From Mycolicibacterium diernhoferi (GTDB lineage: Bacteria > Actinomycetota > Actinomycetes > Mycobacteriales > Mycobacteriaceae): DNA of 64,000 nucleotides. This document shows positions 29,895-38,360 of the stretch, piece after piece. The stretch is from positions 744,001 through 808,000 of the forward strand of contig NZ_CP080332.1 in NCBI RefSeq assembly GCF_019456655.1. Reading direction: 5' to 3'. A program made the translations under genes and the position numbers. Each line of letters starts with the position of its first letter. Position 1 is the stretch's first letter. Below the pieces are notes generated by a model. It worked only from the letters and a program-made list of their open reading frames with translations. It searched no databases and was not told the DNA's origin.

Positions 29895-30296
29895 GTGTCC
29901 AAACGCGGAGATGCGAAGAAGGCCCGCCGCAAGAAGCGGCAGTCGGCCGCCCGGGTTCCCGCGGTGATCATGGATCAGCTGGCCGCCATCCCGGACGGGA
30001 TCGTCGCCGATCTCGCGGAGTTCGACGAGCGGATCACCGCGCGCGGCTGGACCTTCGACGAGGAAGAGTCCAACGACGACTACGCGGTGTGGTTCTTCGA
30101 GCCGTCCGGCGCGGAGGTGGCCGACGGGCTGCCGGTGACCTCGCTGTGGCTGGATGCGGCCGAGGACGGGGCGATCGTCCGGGTGGTGCTGGTCGGCACC
30201 ACGGCGCAGCATCCGTTCACCCACCCCCAGTTGTTCGCGCACCTGGATGCGATCGAGGCCTACCGCGACGGCAGCCCGGTTCCGGACTTCGGCTGA
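29895..30296 (+). CDS. Conserved hypothetical protein with basic N-terminus
   Basis: This 133-residue cytosolic protein has a strongly basic start (SKRGDAKKARRKKRQSAAR) that could bind nucleic acid. An acidic alpha/beta body follows, with WTFDEEESNDDYAVWFFEPSG and VRVVLVGTTAQHPFTHPQLFAHL. I do not recognise a named family. The GTG start is 3 bases after the metZ stop. Confidence 0.7.
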   Translation: MSKRGDAKKARRKKRQSAARVPAVIMDQLAAIPDGIVADLAEFDERITARGWTFDEEESNDDYAVWFFEPSGAEVADGLPVTSLWLDAAEDGAIVRVVLVGTTAQHPFTHPQLFAHLDAIEAYRDGSPVPDFG

Positions 30297-30310
30297 CACC
30301 CCCCGAGATA

Positions 30311-30354
30311 CGCGAAATGGTCGCTCCGCCGCCGGCGGGAACGACCATTTCGCG
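30311..30354. terminator. Bidirectional hairpin terminator
   Basis: The arms CGCGAAATGGTCG (30311-30323) and CGACCATTTCGCG (30342-30354) pair perfectly over 13 bp, closing a GC-rich inner loop. It sits between two convergent genes and can serve both. Confidence 0.85.
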
Positions 30355-30371
30355 CGATTCGAGGGCTCTGG

Positions 30372-31232
30372 TTACTTGCCGTCGGAGTCGATGACGCCCT
30401 GGGCGGCCCGGGCGCGATCCTCGTAGGCCTTGCGCTTGTCCTTGTCGAAGTCCAGGAACACGTTGTCCAGGCCGAGCGCCTTGTTCATGGCGCGGCGACC
30501 CTTCGGCGGCAGCATCTGGGCGGCCTGCGCGGTGAACCGCAGCGGGGCGGGCACCGACACGTGCGTCTTGGGCTTGTCCAGGGTCTTGACGATGGCTGCC
30601 GCGATGTCCTCGGGTTCGACGGGCTTGATCGCGCCACCGGACTTGGTGCCCGAGATCAGCTCGGTGTTGGTGAACGGCGGCATGATCACCGAGACGTGCA
30701 CACCGTGCGGGGCCATCTCGTCGGCCAGCGCGGTGGACAGCCCGACCACGGCGTACTTGGCGCCGACGTAGACCACCTGGCCGGGCAGCGGGATGAGCCC
30801 GGACAGCGAGGCGATGTTGATGACGTGCCCGCTGCGGCGCTTGACCATCTGCGGCAGCGCCAGCTGGCAGCCGGTGAGCACGCCGTAGACGTTGACCTCC
30901 AGCGACGAGCGGATGGACTGCTCGGTCTCGTCCAGGAAGGCGCCGACCGGCATCACACCGGCATTGTTGATCAGCACGTCGATGTGGCCGCCACCGTCGG
31001 TGCGGGCCTTGTCCAGGAAGGTCTCGAAGGACTCCCGGTCGGTCACGTCGAGCGGGTAGCCGGAGACCTGCCCGAGCTTGGTGAGTTCGACGACGGCCGA
31101 TTCCTGCAGCGCGACGTCACGGTCGCCGATGACGACGCGGGCACCGCGGGCCAGCAGCGCCTTTGCGGTGGCATAACCGATGCCGCGGGCGGCGCCGGTG
31201 ATCGCGATGGTCTTACCCCTGATGTTGTCCAT
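30372..31232 (-). CDS. Short-chain dehydrogenase/reductase
   Basis: The 286-residue classical SDR has TGAARGIG (cofactor), NNAG, the catalytic Ser in NIASLSG and YVGAK (Tyr-Lys). A C-terminal extension (residues about 235-286, FTAQAAQMLPPKGRRAMNKALG) is typical of long mycobacterial SDRs acting on lipids or steroids, but the substrate is unknown. The ATG at 31232 (MDNIRGKTIAI) starts right before the fold; a GTG five codons upstream is possible. A 22-bp palindrome lies 7 bases upstream. Confidence 0.9.
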   Translation of the reverse strand: MDNIRGKTIAITGAARGIGYATAKALLARGARVVIGDRDVALQESAVVELTKLGQVSGYPLDVTDRESFETFLDKARTDGGGHIDVLINNAGVMPVGAFLDETEQSIRSSLEVNVYGVLTGCQLALPQMVKRRSGHVINIASLSGLIPLPGQVVYVGAKYAVVGLSTALADEMAPHGVHVSVIMPPFTNTELISGTKSGGAIKPVEPEDIAAAIVKTLDKPKTHVSVPAPLRFTAQAAQMLPPKGRRAMNKALGLDNVFLDFDKDKRKAYEDRARAAQGVIDSDGK

Positions 31233-31238
31233 GGCGGC

Positions 31239-31260
31239 AAACTTTACACGTGTCAAGTTT
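31239..31260 (-). promoter_or_regulatory. 22-bp palindromic operator and promoter of the SDR gene
   Basis: Two 11-bp arms, AAACTTTACAC and GTGTCAAGTTT, pair with one mismatch. On the minus strand it contains TTGACA and TAAAGT. It overlaps the stop of the barstar-like gene and lies 7 bases from the SDR start. The symmetry suits a TetR-type dimer; no such regulator is encoded next to it. Confidence 0.55.
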
Positions 31261-31552
31261 CTTCCGGAAGGGGCGAGTTGCGGAGCCACAGGTCCACCCC
31301 TTCGTCGGCGAAGATCTGCACCAGAGTGCCCCACGTCCGCGCCCCCACGGCCTCCTTGACCTGCCTATAATCGGTCATCACGAACCGGAAGCCGCCGTCG
31401 GCGGGGGTGCCGAAACCACCGCGTAGACAGTCCGCGAGCGCGTCCAGATTCGCGCCGAAGTAGCCGCCGTCCCCGTTGACCGCCCGCCCGATCTCGGTGA
31501 ACAGGTCCGCGGCCGACCCGATCCGGGCACCGTCGATCCGGTACGTCTTCAT
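31253..31552 (-). CDS. Barstar-like ribonuclease inhibitor
   Basis: The 99-residue protein has the barstar signature YFGANLDALADCLRGGFG, which forms the helix that plugs the barnase active site, and the TWGTLVQIFADEGVDLWLR C-terminal strand-helix. Barstars neutralise cognate secreted RNases inside the producing cell. The gene follows the RNase gene with an ATGA overlap, the usual toxin-immunity layout. Confidence 0.88.
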   Translation of the reverse strand: MKTYRIDGARIGSAADLFTEIGRAVNGDGGYFGANLDALADCLRGGFGTPADGGFRFVMTDYRQVKEAVGARTWGTLVQIFADEGVDLWLRNSPLPEET

Positions 31553-31920
31553 GCGTCTCCGATCAGACAGAAGGATTCGTAGTGGTCGTCGGTGTAGTAG
31601 AAATCCGGCGGGTCGCCGCCGGTGACGATGCGCCGGGTCCCACGGTGCCCCAGGCCCGGCGTGGGCACGGTGTATTCGCGGTAGTGGTCACGGTCGCGCT
31701 CCGGCAGCCGGCCCTCGTAGTTGCCGAAGCGCGTCCCGTCGCTGCGCGGGTGCGGGAACGGCCCGCCCGCCTCGATGAGTTCGACGGTGGCGGCGGCCTC
31801 CGGAGGCAGTGCACCGAGGCTGCAGGTGCCGTCGCGATCCGGGGTGGCGGCCGGCGTGCAGGCGGTCAGGCCGCAGATCAGCAGCCCGGACACCCACACG
31901 ATGGCCGCCACGATGCGCAT
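31549..31920 (-). CDS. Secreted barnase-type guanyl ribonuclease (putative lipoprotein)
   Basis: The 123-residue protein has an N-terminal signal (MRIVAAIVWVSGLLICG) with a possible lipobox LTAC. The mature N1/T1 RNase domain shows GPFPHPRSDGTRFGNYEGRL, YREYTVPTPG, RGTRRIVTGG and FYYTDDHYESF. These contain the family's catalytic Glu, Arg and His positions (E in REYTV, R in RGTRR, H in DDHY). It should cleave RNA after guanosine. Anchoring or release outside the cell suggests a nutrient or competition role. Confidence 0.85.
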   Translation of the reverse strand: MRIVAAIVWVSGLLICGLTACTPAATPDRDGTCSLGALPPEAAATVELIEAGGPFPHPRSDGTRFGNYEGRLPERDRDHYREYTVPTPGLGHRGTRRIVTGGDPPDFYYTDDHYESFCLIGDA

Positions 31921-32020
31921 GGCATGACGCTAGCAATCGACCTGCCGATTCTTCAGATCACCGCGAGTGAATACCCCCTGCCGGAATGCGCGACCGGCCG
32001 GCGCGTTAGACATTGAAGTG

Positions 32021-32545
32021 ATGACCGGATCGCAGGTGGAGTCAGTGCGCTTCGTGGCGGTGGGCCGGGACGACCCACTGGCCGAACCCCTGCTGGCCGA
32101 ACTGGCCGTCGAATACTCCAGCCGCTACAGCGTCACCGAGGAGGGCACCGCGGCCTGGCTGCGGTCCCATCCCGCCCACGAATTCGCCGAACCCGATGGT
32201 GCGCTGCTGATCGGGTTGCTCGACGGTGTGCCGGTGACCGGCGGGGCGTTCCAGCGGTTCGACGCCGACACCGCCGAGCTCAAGCGGATCTGGACCGCCA
32301 GCGGGCATCGACAGCGCGGGTACGCCACGGCGCTGCTGGCCGAACTGGAAGCACTGGCCGCCGAGCGCGGATACCGGCGTGTGTACCTGACCACCGGGGA
32401 CCGCCAACCCGAGGCCGAGGCGCTCTACGAATCGGCGGGCTACACCCGGCTGACCGACTCGCTGCCCGCCGAGCAGGGCGAGCGAAGCGACGGGGGAGAA
32501 CAACGTGACGTCTTCCCGATCGCCTTCCAGAAGGTGCTGACGTGA
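32021..32545 (+). CDS. GNAT family N-acetyltransferase
   Basis: This 174-residue acetyl-CoA-dependent transferase carries the motif A region RQRGYATALLAELEALAAERG (pyrophosphate loop Q/RxxGxA) and a C-terminal YESAGYTRL. The acceptor is unknown. The tail AEQGERSDGGEQRD is encoded by a GAGCGAAGCGACGGGGG tract that resembles short repeats common in mycobacteria, so it may be a later insertion. The downstream monooxygenase gene starts within the stop codon. A candidate -10 (TAGACA, 32007-32012) is close to the ATG. Confidence 0.88.
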   Translation: MTGSQVESVRFVAVGRDDPLAEPLLAELAVEYSSRYSVTEEGTAAWLRSHPAHEFAEPDGALLIGLLDGVPVTGGAFQRFDADTAELKRIWTASGHRQRGYATALLAELEALAAERGYRRVYLTTGDRQPEAEALYESAGYTRLTDSLPAEQGERSDGGEQRDVFPIAFQKVLT

Positions 32546-33651
32546 GTGTTGCGCTGTCGGTCCTCGACCTCGCCCCGGTTCCCGCGGGTGGCGACGCGGT
32601 CACCGCCCTGCGCAACACCGTCGACCTCGCCCGGCACGCCGAACGGTGGGGCTATCGCCGCTACTGGGTGGCCGAGCACCACTACTCCGCGGTGGCCAGC
32701 GCCTCCCCGGCGGTGCTCATCGGCCAGATCGCGGCCGCCACCGACACCATCGCGGTCGGCGCCGGCGCGGTGCAACTCGGGCACACCACCGCCATCGCGG
32801 TCGTGGAGAGCTTCGCGACGTTGGACGCCTTCTACCCGGGCCGCATCGATCTGGGTGTGGGCCGCTCCGGACAGCGCCGCAGCGAGGCCCGCCGTGTTCG
32901 TCCCGGCAAGCCTCGCACGGTTCGCTTTTGGCATGAACGGGACGGCGTGGTCGTTCCCGCCCCGTACGACATCGGTGCGCAACTGCGCAATCCACGGCTG
33001 CAGGCCGTCATGTCGACCCTGCAGCAGCCCGAGGCCGTGGCACCCGATTTCGGTGATCAGGTCGCCGACATCATCGCACTGCTGGAGGGCCGTTACCGGG
33101 TCGACGGATACGAGGCGCACGCCACCCCGGGGGAGGGGACCGCGTTGCGGCCGTGGATCTTCGGCAGCAGCAAGGGCCAGAGCGCACGCGTGGCCGGTGC
33201 GCTCGGATTGCCGTTCGTCGCGGCGTATCACATCGCACCGGCGACGTCGCTGGAGGCAATCGAGGTGTACCGCAATGCCTTTGAGCCTTCTGCGCACTTG
33301 CCCGAACCGTACGTGGTGGTGTCGGCCGATGTCCTGGCCGCCGACGACACCGCTACCGCGCGGCACCTGGCCTCCAGCTTCGGGCACTGGGTGCATTCCA
33401 TCCGGGTCGGCGGGGGTGCACAGCCCTACCCGGACCCGGACACCGTGACGCCGTTGACGCCCGAGCAGCAGGAGATTGTGCGGGACCGTACCGAAACCCA
33501 GTTCGTCGGGGCGCCCGACGAGGTGGCCGATCGGCTGGCCGCACTGCAACGGCTCACCGGCGCCGACGAACTCGTCATCACCTCGGTGGCCCACCGTCAT
33601 GCCGACCGGCTGCGCTCACACGAACTCATCGCCAAGGTCTGGGCCGCCTGA
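32542..33651 (+). CDS. Luciferase-like (LLM class) flavin-dependent monooxygenase
   Basis: The 369-residue TIM-barrel flavoprotein of the bacterial luciferase family has WVAEHHYSAVASASPAVLIG, the family's typical active-site strand with His-His, and IAVGAGAVQLGHTTAIAVVE. FYPGRIDLGVGRSG and the C-terminal VGAPDEVADRLAALQ are also present. It would use FMNH2 or F420H2 to oxidise an unknown substrate. It is translationally coupled to the GNAT gene (GTGA overlap). Confidence 0.9.
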   Translation: MSVALSVLDLAPVPAGGDAVTALRNTVDLARHAERWGYRRYWVAEHHYSAVASASPAVLIGQIAAATDTIAVGAGAVQLGHTTAIAVVESFATLDAFYPGRIDLGVGRSGQRRSEARRVRPGKPRTVRFWHERDGVVVPAPYDIGAQLRNPRLQAVMSTLQQPEAVAPDFGDQVADIIALLEGRYRVDGYEAHATPGEGTALRPWIFGSSKGQSARVAGALGLPFVAAYHIAPATSLEAIEVYRNAFEPSAHLPEPYVVVSADVLAADDTATARHLASSFGHWVHSIRVGGGAQPYPDPDTVTPLTPEQQEIVRDRTETQFVGAPDEVADRLAALQRLTGADELVITSVAHRHADRLRSHELIAKVWAA

Positions 33652-33670
33652 CGTCGCCTAGGCTGAGGCC

Positions 33671-33877
33671 GTGCCTCTGCTCTTGGTCGGCGCGCTCCTG
33701 CTGGGCGCCGTGGTCGTCGTCCTGGCCGGTGTCGGGCTGCGCACCCTGCTGGCCCGCCGCAACGACACGGCCGACGATGCCGAACTCGACGAGAAGATCC
33801 TGATGCCCACGATCGTGCTGGCATGCGGGCTGGTGGTGACGGCGGTCTTCCTCTTCGGCTACACCCTCATCGGATGA
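33671..33877 (+). CDS. Small two-helix membrane protein
   Basis: This 68-residue protein has two hydrophobic segments (about 3-22 and 46-66) joined by a basic then acidic loop (LLARRNDTADDAELDEK). GTG start. No family recognised. It converges on the MBL-fold gene 3 bases away. Confidence 0.65.
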   Translation: MPLLLVGALLLGAVVVVLAGVGLRTLLARRNDTADDAELDEKILMPTIVLACGLVVTAVFLFGYTLIG

Positions 33878-33880
33878 CCA

Positions 33881-34612
33881 CTATCGGCCGGCCAGTTCGG
33901 CGGCCTCGCGTATCGGACCCCGCCAGACCGGGCCGTGCCCGGGCAACAACACGTCGGTGTCGAGCAGGCCGAGCGCGGCCAGGCTGCGCACGCAGCCACC
34001 CTGATCGTGGTTGAAGATCGACGGCAGCAGTTGCGGGCCGCGCCGGGTGCTCAGCGGATGCCCGGTGACCAGCGCGTCGCCGGCGACGAGGACGCCGTCC
34101 ACCAGATAGCAGCAGTGCCCGCCGGTATGTCCCGGGGACGGGACCGCCACCGGCGCGCCGGGCAGCCCCGCCGCGATGTCCTCATCGAGTGCCTCCGTCG
34201 TCGGGATCCCCTCATGGGTCAGTCCACCGTGGCGGAGCAGGGCGAGCGACCAGGTGAGATAGCGCGGTTGCCAGGCGCGCGAGAGCACGTCGACCGGGGA
34301 CGCCTGCTCGAGATACCGCCGCTGTGCGTGCCCGACTTCGGCCGCGTGCGTATACACCGGCGTGCCATGGGTTTTCGCGAACCAGATGGCCGAACCCAGG
34401 TGATCCACATGAGCATGGGTCAGCAGGATGGCGCGCACGTCGGCGGGTCCGAAGCCCAATCGGCGGACCGTGGCGAGGACGTCGTCGCGGTGTCCGGGAT
34501 ATCCGGCGTCGATCAGCAGGACGCCCTGGCCATCGGTCACCAGCGTCCAATTGACCAGGTCGGTCCTGGCGAAATGGACAGTGTCGGTGATCGCGGTGAG
34601 GGAGACTGCCAT
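33881..34612 (-). CDS. Metallo-beta-lactamase fold hydrolase (Rv0406c-like)
   Basis: The 243-residue protein has the zinc signature THAHVDHLG (HxHxDH), GHTGGHCCY (third His), GDALVTG (bridging Asp) and the last ligand in LLPGHGP. It belongs to the broad glyoxalase II/lactonase-like group; the substrate is not predictable. It is divergent from fgd1 with a 35-base gap, the same arrangement as Rv0406c-Rv0407 in M. tuberculosis as I recall. Confidence 0.9.
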   Translation of the reverse strand: MAVSLTAITDTVHFARTDLVNWTLVTDGQGVLLIDAGYPGHRDDVLATVRRLGFGPADVRAILLTHAHVDHLGSAIWFAKTHGTPVYTHAAEVGHAQRRYLEQASPVDVLSRAWQPRYLTWSLALLRHGGLTHEGIPTTEALDEDIAAGLPGAPVAVPSPGHTGGHCCYLVDGVLVAGDALVTGHPLSTRRGPQLLPSIFNHDQGGCVRSLAALGLLDTDVLLPGHGPVWRGPIREAAELAGR

Positions 34613-34647
34613 GTCCGCGAGCCTAGCGAGAGAGTAGAAACGTAGAC

Positions 34648-35658
34648 GTGGCTGAACTGAAACTGGGATACAAGGCGTCGGCGGAGCAGTTCGCGCCGCG
34701 TGAACTCGTGGAATTGGCCGTGGAGGCTGAGGCGCACGGCATGGACAGCGCGACGGTGAGTGATCACTTCCAGCCGTGGCGGCATGAGGGTGGGCATGCG
34801 CCGTTCTCGCTGGCCTGGATGACCGCGGTGGGGGAGCGCACCAAGCGGCTGCAGCTGGGGACCTCGGTGCTGACGCCGACGTTCCGGTACAACCCGGCGG
34901 TGATCGCGCAGGCGTTCGCGACCATGGGGTGCCTGTACCCGGACCGGATCTTTTTGGGTATCGGTACCGGTGAGGCGCTCAATGAGATCGCCACCGGCTA
35001 CGAGGGCGAGTGGCCGGAGTTCAAGGAACGCTATGCCCGGCTGCGTGAGGCGGTGCGGTTGATGCGTGAGTTGTGGCTCGGGGACCGGGTGGATTTCGAC
35101 GGCGAGTACTACAAGACCAAGGGCGCCTCGATCTATGACGTGCCTTCTGGTGGTATCCCGATCTACATCGCCGCCGGTGGGCCGCAGGTGGCCAAGTACG
35201 CCGGGCGGGCCGGGGACGGGTTCATCTGCACCTCGGGCAAGGGCGAGGAGCTCTACAAGGACAAGCTGATGCCGGCGATGCGGGAGGGTGCGGAGGCGGC
35301 GGGCAAGAATCCCGAGGATGTGGACCGGATGATCGAGATCAAGATCTCCTATGACACCGATCCGGAGTTGGCGTTGGAGAACACCCGGTTCTGGGCGCCG
35401 TTGTCGTTGACCGCGGAGCAGAAGCATTCCATCGATGATCCGATCGAGATGGAGAAGGCTGCCGATGCGTTGCCGATCGAGCAGGTGGCCAAGCGCTGGA
35501 TCGTGGCGTCGGATCCCGACGAGGCGGTGGAGAAGGTGGCCGATTACGTCAAGTGGGGTCTGAACCATCTGGTGTTCCATGCCCCCGGGCATGACCAGCG
35601 CCGCTTCCTGCAGCTGTTCAAGTCCGATCTGGAACCACGGCTGCGGAAACTGGGCTGA
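34648..35658 (+). CDS. fgd1: F420-dependent glucose-6-phosphate dehydrogenase
   Basis: It oxidises glucose 6-phosphate to 6-phosphogluconolactone with coenzyme F420, giving the F420H2 used by many mycobacterial reductases and needed to activate nitroimidazole prodrugs. The 336 residues match the known enzyme, with His40, Trp44 (SDHFQPW) and Glu109 (GTGEALNE) in the positions reported for M. tuberculosis FGD1. The GTG start gives [15 protein letters not shown]. Its 3' end overlaps the convergent GntR gene by 41 bases. Confidence 0.97.
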   Translation: MAELKLGYKASAEQFAPRELVELAVEAEAHGMDSATVSDHFQPWRHEGGHAPFSLAWMTAVGERTKRLQLGTSVLTPTFRYNPAVIAQAFATMGCLYPDRIFLGIGTGEALNEIATGYEGEWPEFKERYARLREAVRLMRELWLGDRVDFDGEYYKTKGASIYDVPSGGIPIYIAAGGPQVAKYAGRAGDGFICTSGKGEELYKDKLMPAMREGAEAAGKNPEDVDRMIEIKISYDTDPELALENTRFWAPLSLTAEQKHSIDDPIEMEKAADALPIEQVAKRWIVASDPDEAVEKVADYVKWGLNHLVFHAPGHDQRRFLQLFKSDLEPRLRKLG

Positions 35659-36388
35659 CGCCGGCGCCGCTGCTGGTGGCGGTCAGCCGGACCCGGTCGG
35701 CGCGGAACAGGTCGTAGGCGTGCTCGTACGGACGTCCCGCGCTGTCCCGCGTCACCCGGGTGATCGCCAGCAGCGGCTGGCGTTGGGCGATCTGCAGCCA
35801 GTCCGCCTCCCGCGGACTCGCGCTGACCACCTCGATGGTCTCGGTGGTGTAGTCGGGCTGTAGTCCGTACCGTTCGCGCAGCAATTCGTAGATCGATCCG
35901 TCCAGCGGCTGCTCCAGCAGGTCGGCCGTGCGGGCCGCGACGAAGCAGGACAGGTCCACCGACAACGGCACGCCGTCGGCATACCGCAGCCTGCGGATCG
36001 CGAATATCGGTGTGCCGTCCGGGACTTCGAGCGCCGCCGCCTCGGCCGGGGTGGCCGGGCGGTGATCGGCGGCCAGCACCGTGGTGGCGCTGGTGTGCCC
36101 GGTGCTGTGCAGCCGCGCCGGCAGACCGGACTGTTCGGCGGCATTGCGTTGCACCACGTCGGCACGGATGAAGGTGCCCCCGGCCCGCCCGGTCCGCCGT
36201 TCCAGCACCCCGGCCTGACTCAGTGGCAGCAGTGCACTGCGCAGCGTGGACCGTGACACCGCGAAGGAGTCGGCCATCTCCCGTTCGGTGCCCAGCCGCG
36301 ATCCGGGCCGCAGCGCCCCACTGGCCAGCATCGACAGAATGCGGCGCCGGACATCCTCGGCGACCGGCCCGCCGGGTGATTCCTCCAC
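35618..36388 (-). CDS. GntR/HutC-type regulator with UTRA domain
   Basis: The 256-residue protein has an N-terminal winged helix ([15 protein letters not shown] through [21 protein letters not shown] and [11 protein letters not shown]) and a C-terminal UTRA ligand-binding domain ([40 protein letters not shown]). UTRA regulators sense small sugars, amino acids or phosphonates. The start is a GTG at 36388, 5 bases after the SDR stop, so it is the last gene of the SDR/kinase operon and probably controls it. Confidence 0.88.
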   Translation of the reverse strand: MEESPGGPVAEDVRRRILSMLASGALRPGSRLGTEREMADSFAVSRSTLRSALLPLSQAGVLERRTGRAGGTFIRADVVQRNAAEQSGLPARLHSTGHTSATTVLAADHRPATPAEAAALEVPDGTPIFAIRRLRYADGVPLSVDLSCFVAARTADLLEQPLDGSIYELLRERYGLQPDYTTETIEVVSASPREADWLQIAQRQPLLAITRVTRDSAGRPYEHAYDLFRADRVRLTATSSGAGVSPVSAAVVPDRT

Positions 36389-36392
36389 CGGA

Positions 36393-37169
36393 TCAGGGTC
36401 TGACCGCGTCCGGTGACTCGGGAAGCACCTGGCCGCCGTCCACGGCGACGGCCTGCCCGGTGATGTAGCCGGCCTCGCGGGTGGCCAGGAATGCGGCGAG
36501 GTGCCCGATGTCCTCCGGGGTCCCCAGCGCGCCCGCCGGGATGGCACTGGCCATGCCGGCCAGGTAGTCCTCACCCATCTCGGCCAGTCCTTCGGTGAGG
36601 ATGTTGCCGGGCAGGATGGCGTTGACGGTGATGCCGTGCGGCGCCAATTCGATTGCCGCCGTCCGCATGAAGCCGAGCTGTGCGGACTTGGACGCGCCGT
36701 AGTGGGTCCAGCCCGGATAACCGGTGATGGGTCCGGTGATCGACGAGGTGAGCACGACCCGGCCGGTGCCCGAGGCGATCAGCGCGTCCATGCAGGCCTG
36801 GACCGCGAAGAACGTGCCCTTGACGTTCACGTCGAGCACCTCGGCGAGCTGCTCGGGGGTCATGGTCGCCAGCGAGGCCTCCGGAAAGATGCCGGCATTG
36901 GCGCACAGCACATCCAGGCCGCCGAACGCCTCGACGGCCGCCGCCGCCATCTCGTCGCAGGATCCGCGGTCGCTGATATCGGTGGGCACACCGAGCACCT
37001 TGCCCGGGCCCAGCGCGTCGAGCATGCCGACCGCCTCGTCCAGGTCGCCGGCCGAGCGCGCCGCGATCGCGACATGTGCTCCGGCACGGGCGAAGACCGA
37101 TGCGATGCCCCGGCCGATCCCCTTACTGCCACCGGTGACGAGCACCGCGCGATCCGTAAGCTCGAACAT
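36393..37169 (-). CDS. SDR oxidoreductase (FabG-like)
   Basis: The 258-residue classical SDR has [15 protein letters not shown], the catalytic Ser in LTSSITG, YGASK and the C-terminal [17 protein letters not shown] typical of FabG-like enzymes. The ATG at 37169 is preceded by GAGGAGAAAG; the longer in-frame version is unlikely. It is between the kinase gene and the regulator gene in one operon, so it probably oxidises or reduces an intermediate of the same pathway. Confidence 0.9.
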   Translation of the reverse strand: MFELTDRAVLVTGGSKGIGRGIASVFARAGAHVAIAARSAGDLDEAVGMLDALGPGKVLGVPTDISDRGSCDEMAAAAVEAFGGLDVLCANAGIFPEASLATMTPEQLAEVLDVNVKGTFFAVQACMDALIASGTGRVVLTSSITGPITGYPGWTHYGASKSAQLGFMRTAAIELAPHGITVNAILPGNILTEGLAEMGEDYLAGMASAIPAGALGTPEDIGHLAAFLATREAGYITGQAVAVDGGQVLPESPDAVRP

Positions 37170-37177
37170 CTTTCTCC

Positions 37178-38173
37178 TCACGTCAACCATGAACCGTCAT
37201 TGAGGTACCGCTCGGCCAATCGTGCTGTGCCGGTGACGAAGTCGGGCCCGATGGCGACAGCCGCATCGGCGTCCGCGTGGGAGGCGACCCAGGCGGTCAG
37301 CTGGATACGCCGCATCATCACGAAGGTGGGCACCAGGGCGAGGTGATCTCCGGGCAGCGACCGCACCCGCTGATAACCGCGCAGCCAATGCCCGACGATC
37401 TCCTCGGCCGCCGGGGTCTCCTCGATGAAGGACACCACCGCGCCCAGATCGGCCAGATGCCACGACCAGCCGCAGTCGTCGAAATCGATGACGGTGATGC
37501 CCGGATCGGTTGCGCTGGGGTCCACCATCAGGTTCGCCAGCCGCAGATCGGCATGCACCAGACCGAATCTGTCCGGGCCGGTGCCGAATTCGGTGATCCT
37601 GTCGGCGATCACACTCAGTGCGCCCTCGATGCTGCGAGTGTCGGTCTCGGTCAGACCCGCCGCGTCGCGCCAGTTTCCCCACCGGCCCTGCGGCCCGACC
37701 ATGGTGTCCATGTCCCAGCGGAAGCGGGTGAACTCGGCGGGCTGCGTCCAGGACATTGCATGTTCGTGCATCTGGGCGGCCAACTCGCCCAGCGCTTCGA
37801 AACCCACCGCCTCGGGGGCCTCCTCGGCGGTGCAGCCGGGGATGAAGCTGACCGCGTCCACATGCAGGGCGCGGTCTCCGACGGTGGCGGCCACCACCTG
37901 CTCACCGGCCCGCGACCGCACCAGATCCGGTGTCTTGACGCCTGTCTCGTGACGCAGCGCCGACATCCAGGCCAGCTCCGACTTGATCGCCTGCAGCGAG
38001 TGATAGCCCGGCCGGTGTACCCGGATGACGAACGGCTCGCGATCGTCCACCAGGTAGGTCGCATTCTCGGACAGGCTGAGCAGGCGGAGCTCGGCGTCGT
38101 CCGGGCAACCATAGGCGGGCAGCGCGGCGCGCGCGAACAGTAGGTGATCGGCTGGTAGACCCGGCATGGCCAT
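37178..38173 (-). CDS. APH/homoserine-kinase-II-type small-molecule kinase
   Basis: The 331-residue protein has the aminoglycoside phosphotransferase fold: Brenner motif [13 protein letters not shown] (catalytic Asp, Mg-binding Asn) and VIDFDDCGW (Mg-binding Asp). It also has the N-lobe segment [19 protein letters not shown] that positions the ATP Lys/Arg. Related proteins phosphorylate choline, ethanolamine, hydroxylysine or homoserine. It is divergent from a class III aminotransferase gene. That pairing recalls kinase/phospholyase systems for amino alcohols rather than drug resistance. Confidence 0.85.
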   Translation of the reverse strand: MAMPGLPADHLLFARAALPAYGCPDDAELRLLSLSENATYLVDDREPFVIRVHRPGYHSLQAIKSELAWMSALRHETGVKTPDLVRSRAGEQVVAATVGDRALHVDAVSFIPGCTAEEAPEAVGFEALGELAAQMHEHAMSWTQPAEFTRFRWDMDTMVGPQGRWGNWRDAAGLTETDTRSIEGALSVIADRITEFGTGPDRFGLVHADLRLANLMVDPSATDPGITVIDFDDCGWSWHLADLGAVVSFIEETPAAEEIVGHWLRGYQRVRSLPGDHLALVPTFVMMRRIQLTAWVASHADADAAVAIGPDFVTGTARLAERYLNDGSWLT

Positions 38174-38210
38174 CAGTGTGCCTCATCGCCGTCGATCGGG
38201 CAGACCAAAT

Positions 38211-38349
38211 CGCGGAGATTAACGGACTGGAAACAAAACTCCCGGTCGCTGCGGATCTGCCTAAAACATCGAGTTGACCAGGCAATCCCGACTGGGTAAC
38301 AATATGGTTCTCGCGCCGCGCCCGGTCCGGCGCGTGAACCAGACCAAAT
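38211..38349. repeat. Direct repeat CAGACCAAAT flanking the divergent promoter
   Basis: Identical 10-mers at 38211-38220 and 38340-38349 lie just upstream of the kinase gene and of the aminotransferase gene. The complement, ATTTGGTCTG, resembles a half-site of HutC/DasR-type GntR operators (TGGTCTAGACCA), so these are candidate sites for the GntR protein nearby. The rest of the gap holds no gene. Confidence 0.45.
38274..38302 (+). promoter_or_regulatory. SigA-type promoter of the aminotransferase-pta-ackA operon
   Basis: TTGACC (38274-38279) and TAACAA (38297-38302) have a 17-base spacer. The transcription start would be near 38310, giving a leader of about 50 bases that contains one CAGACCAAAT copy just before the GTG start. 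Confidence 0.6.
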
Positions 38350-38360
38350 AGGACGCACCC

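Noticed and set aside
37178..38173. Aminoglycoside resistance gene
   Set aside because: The APH fold is shared with choline, homoserine and hydroxylysine kinases; the context with a PLP phospholyase-like enzyme and SDR argues for catabolism rather than drug resistance.
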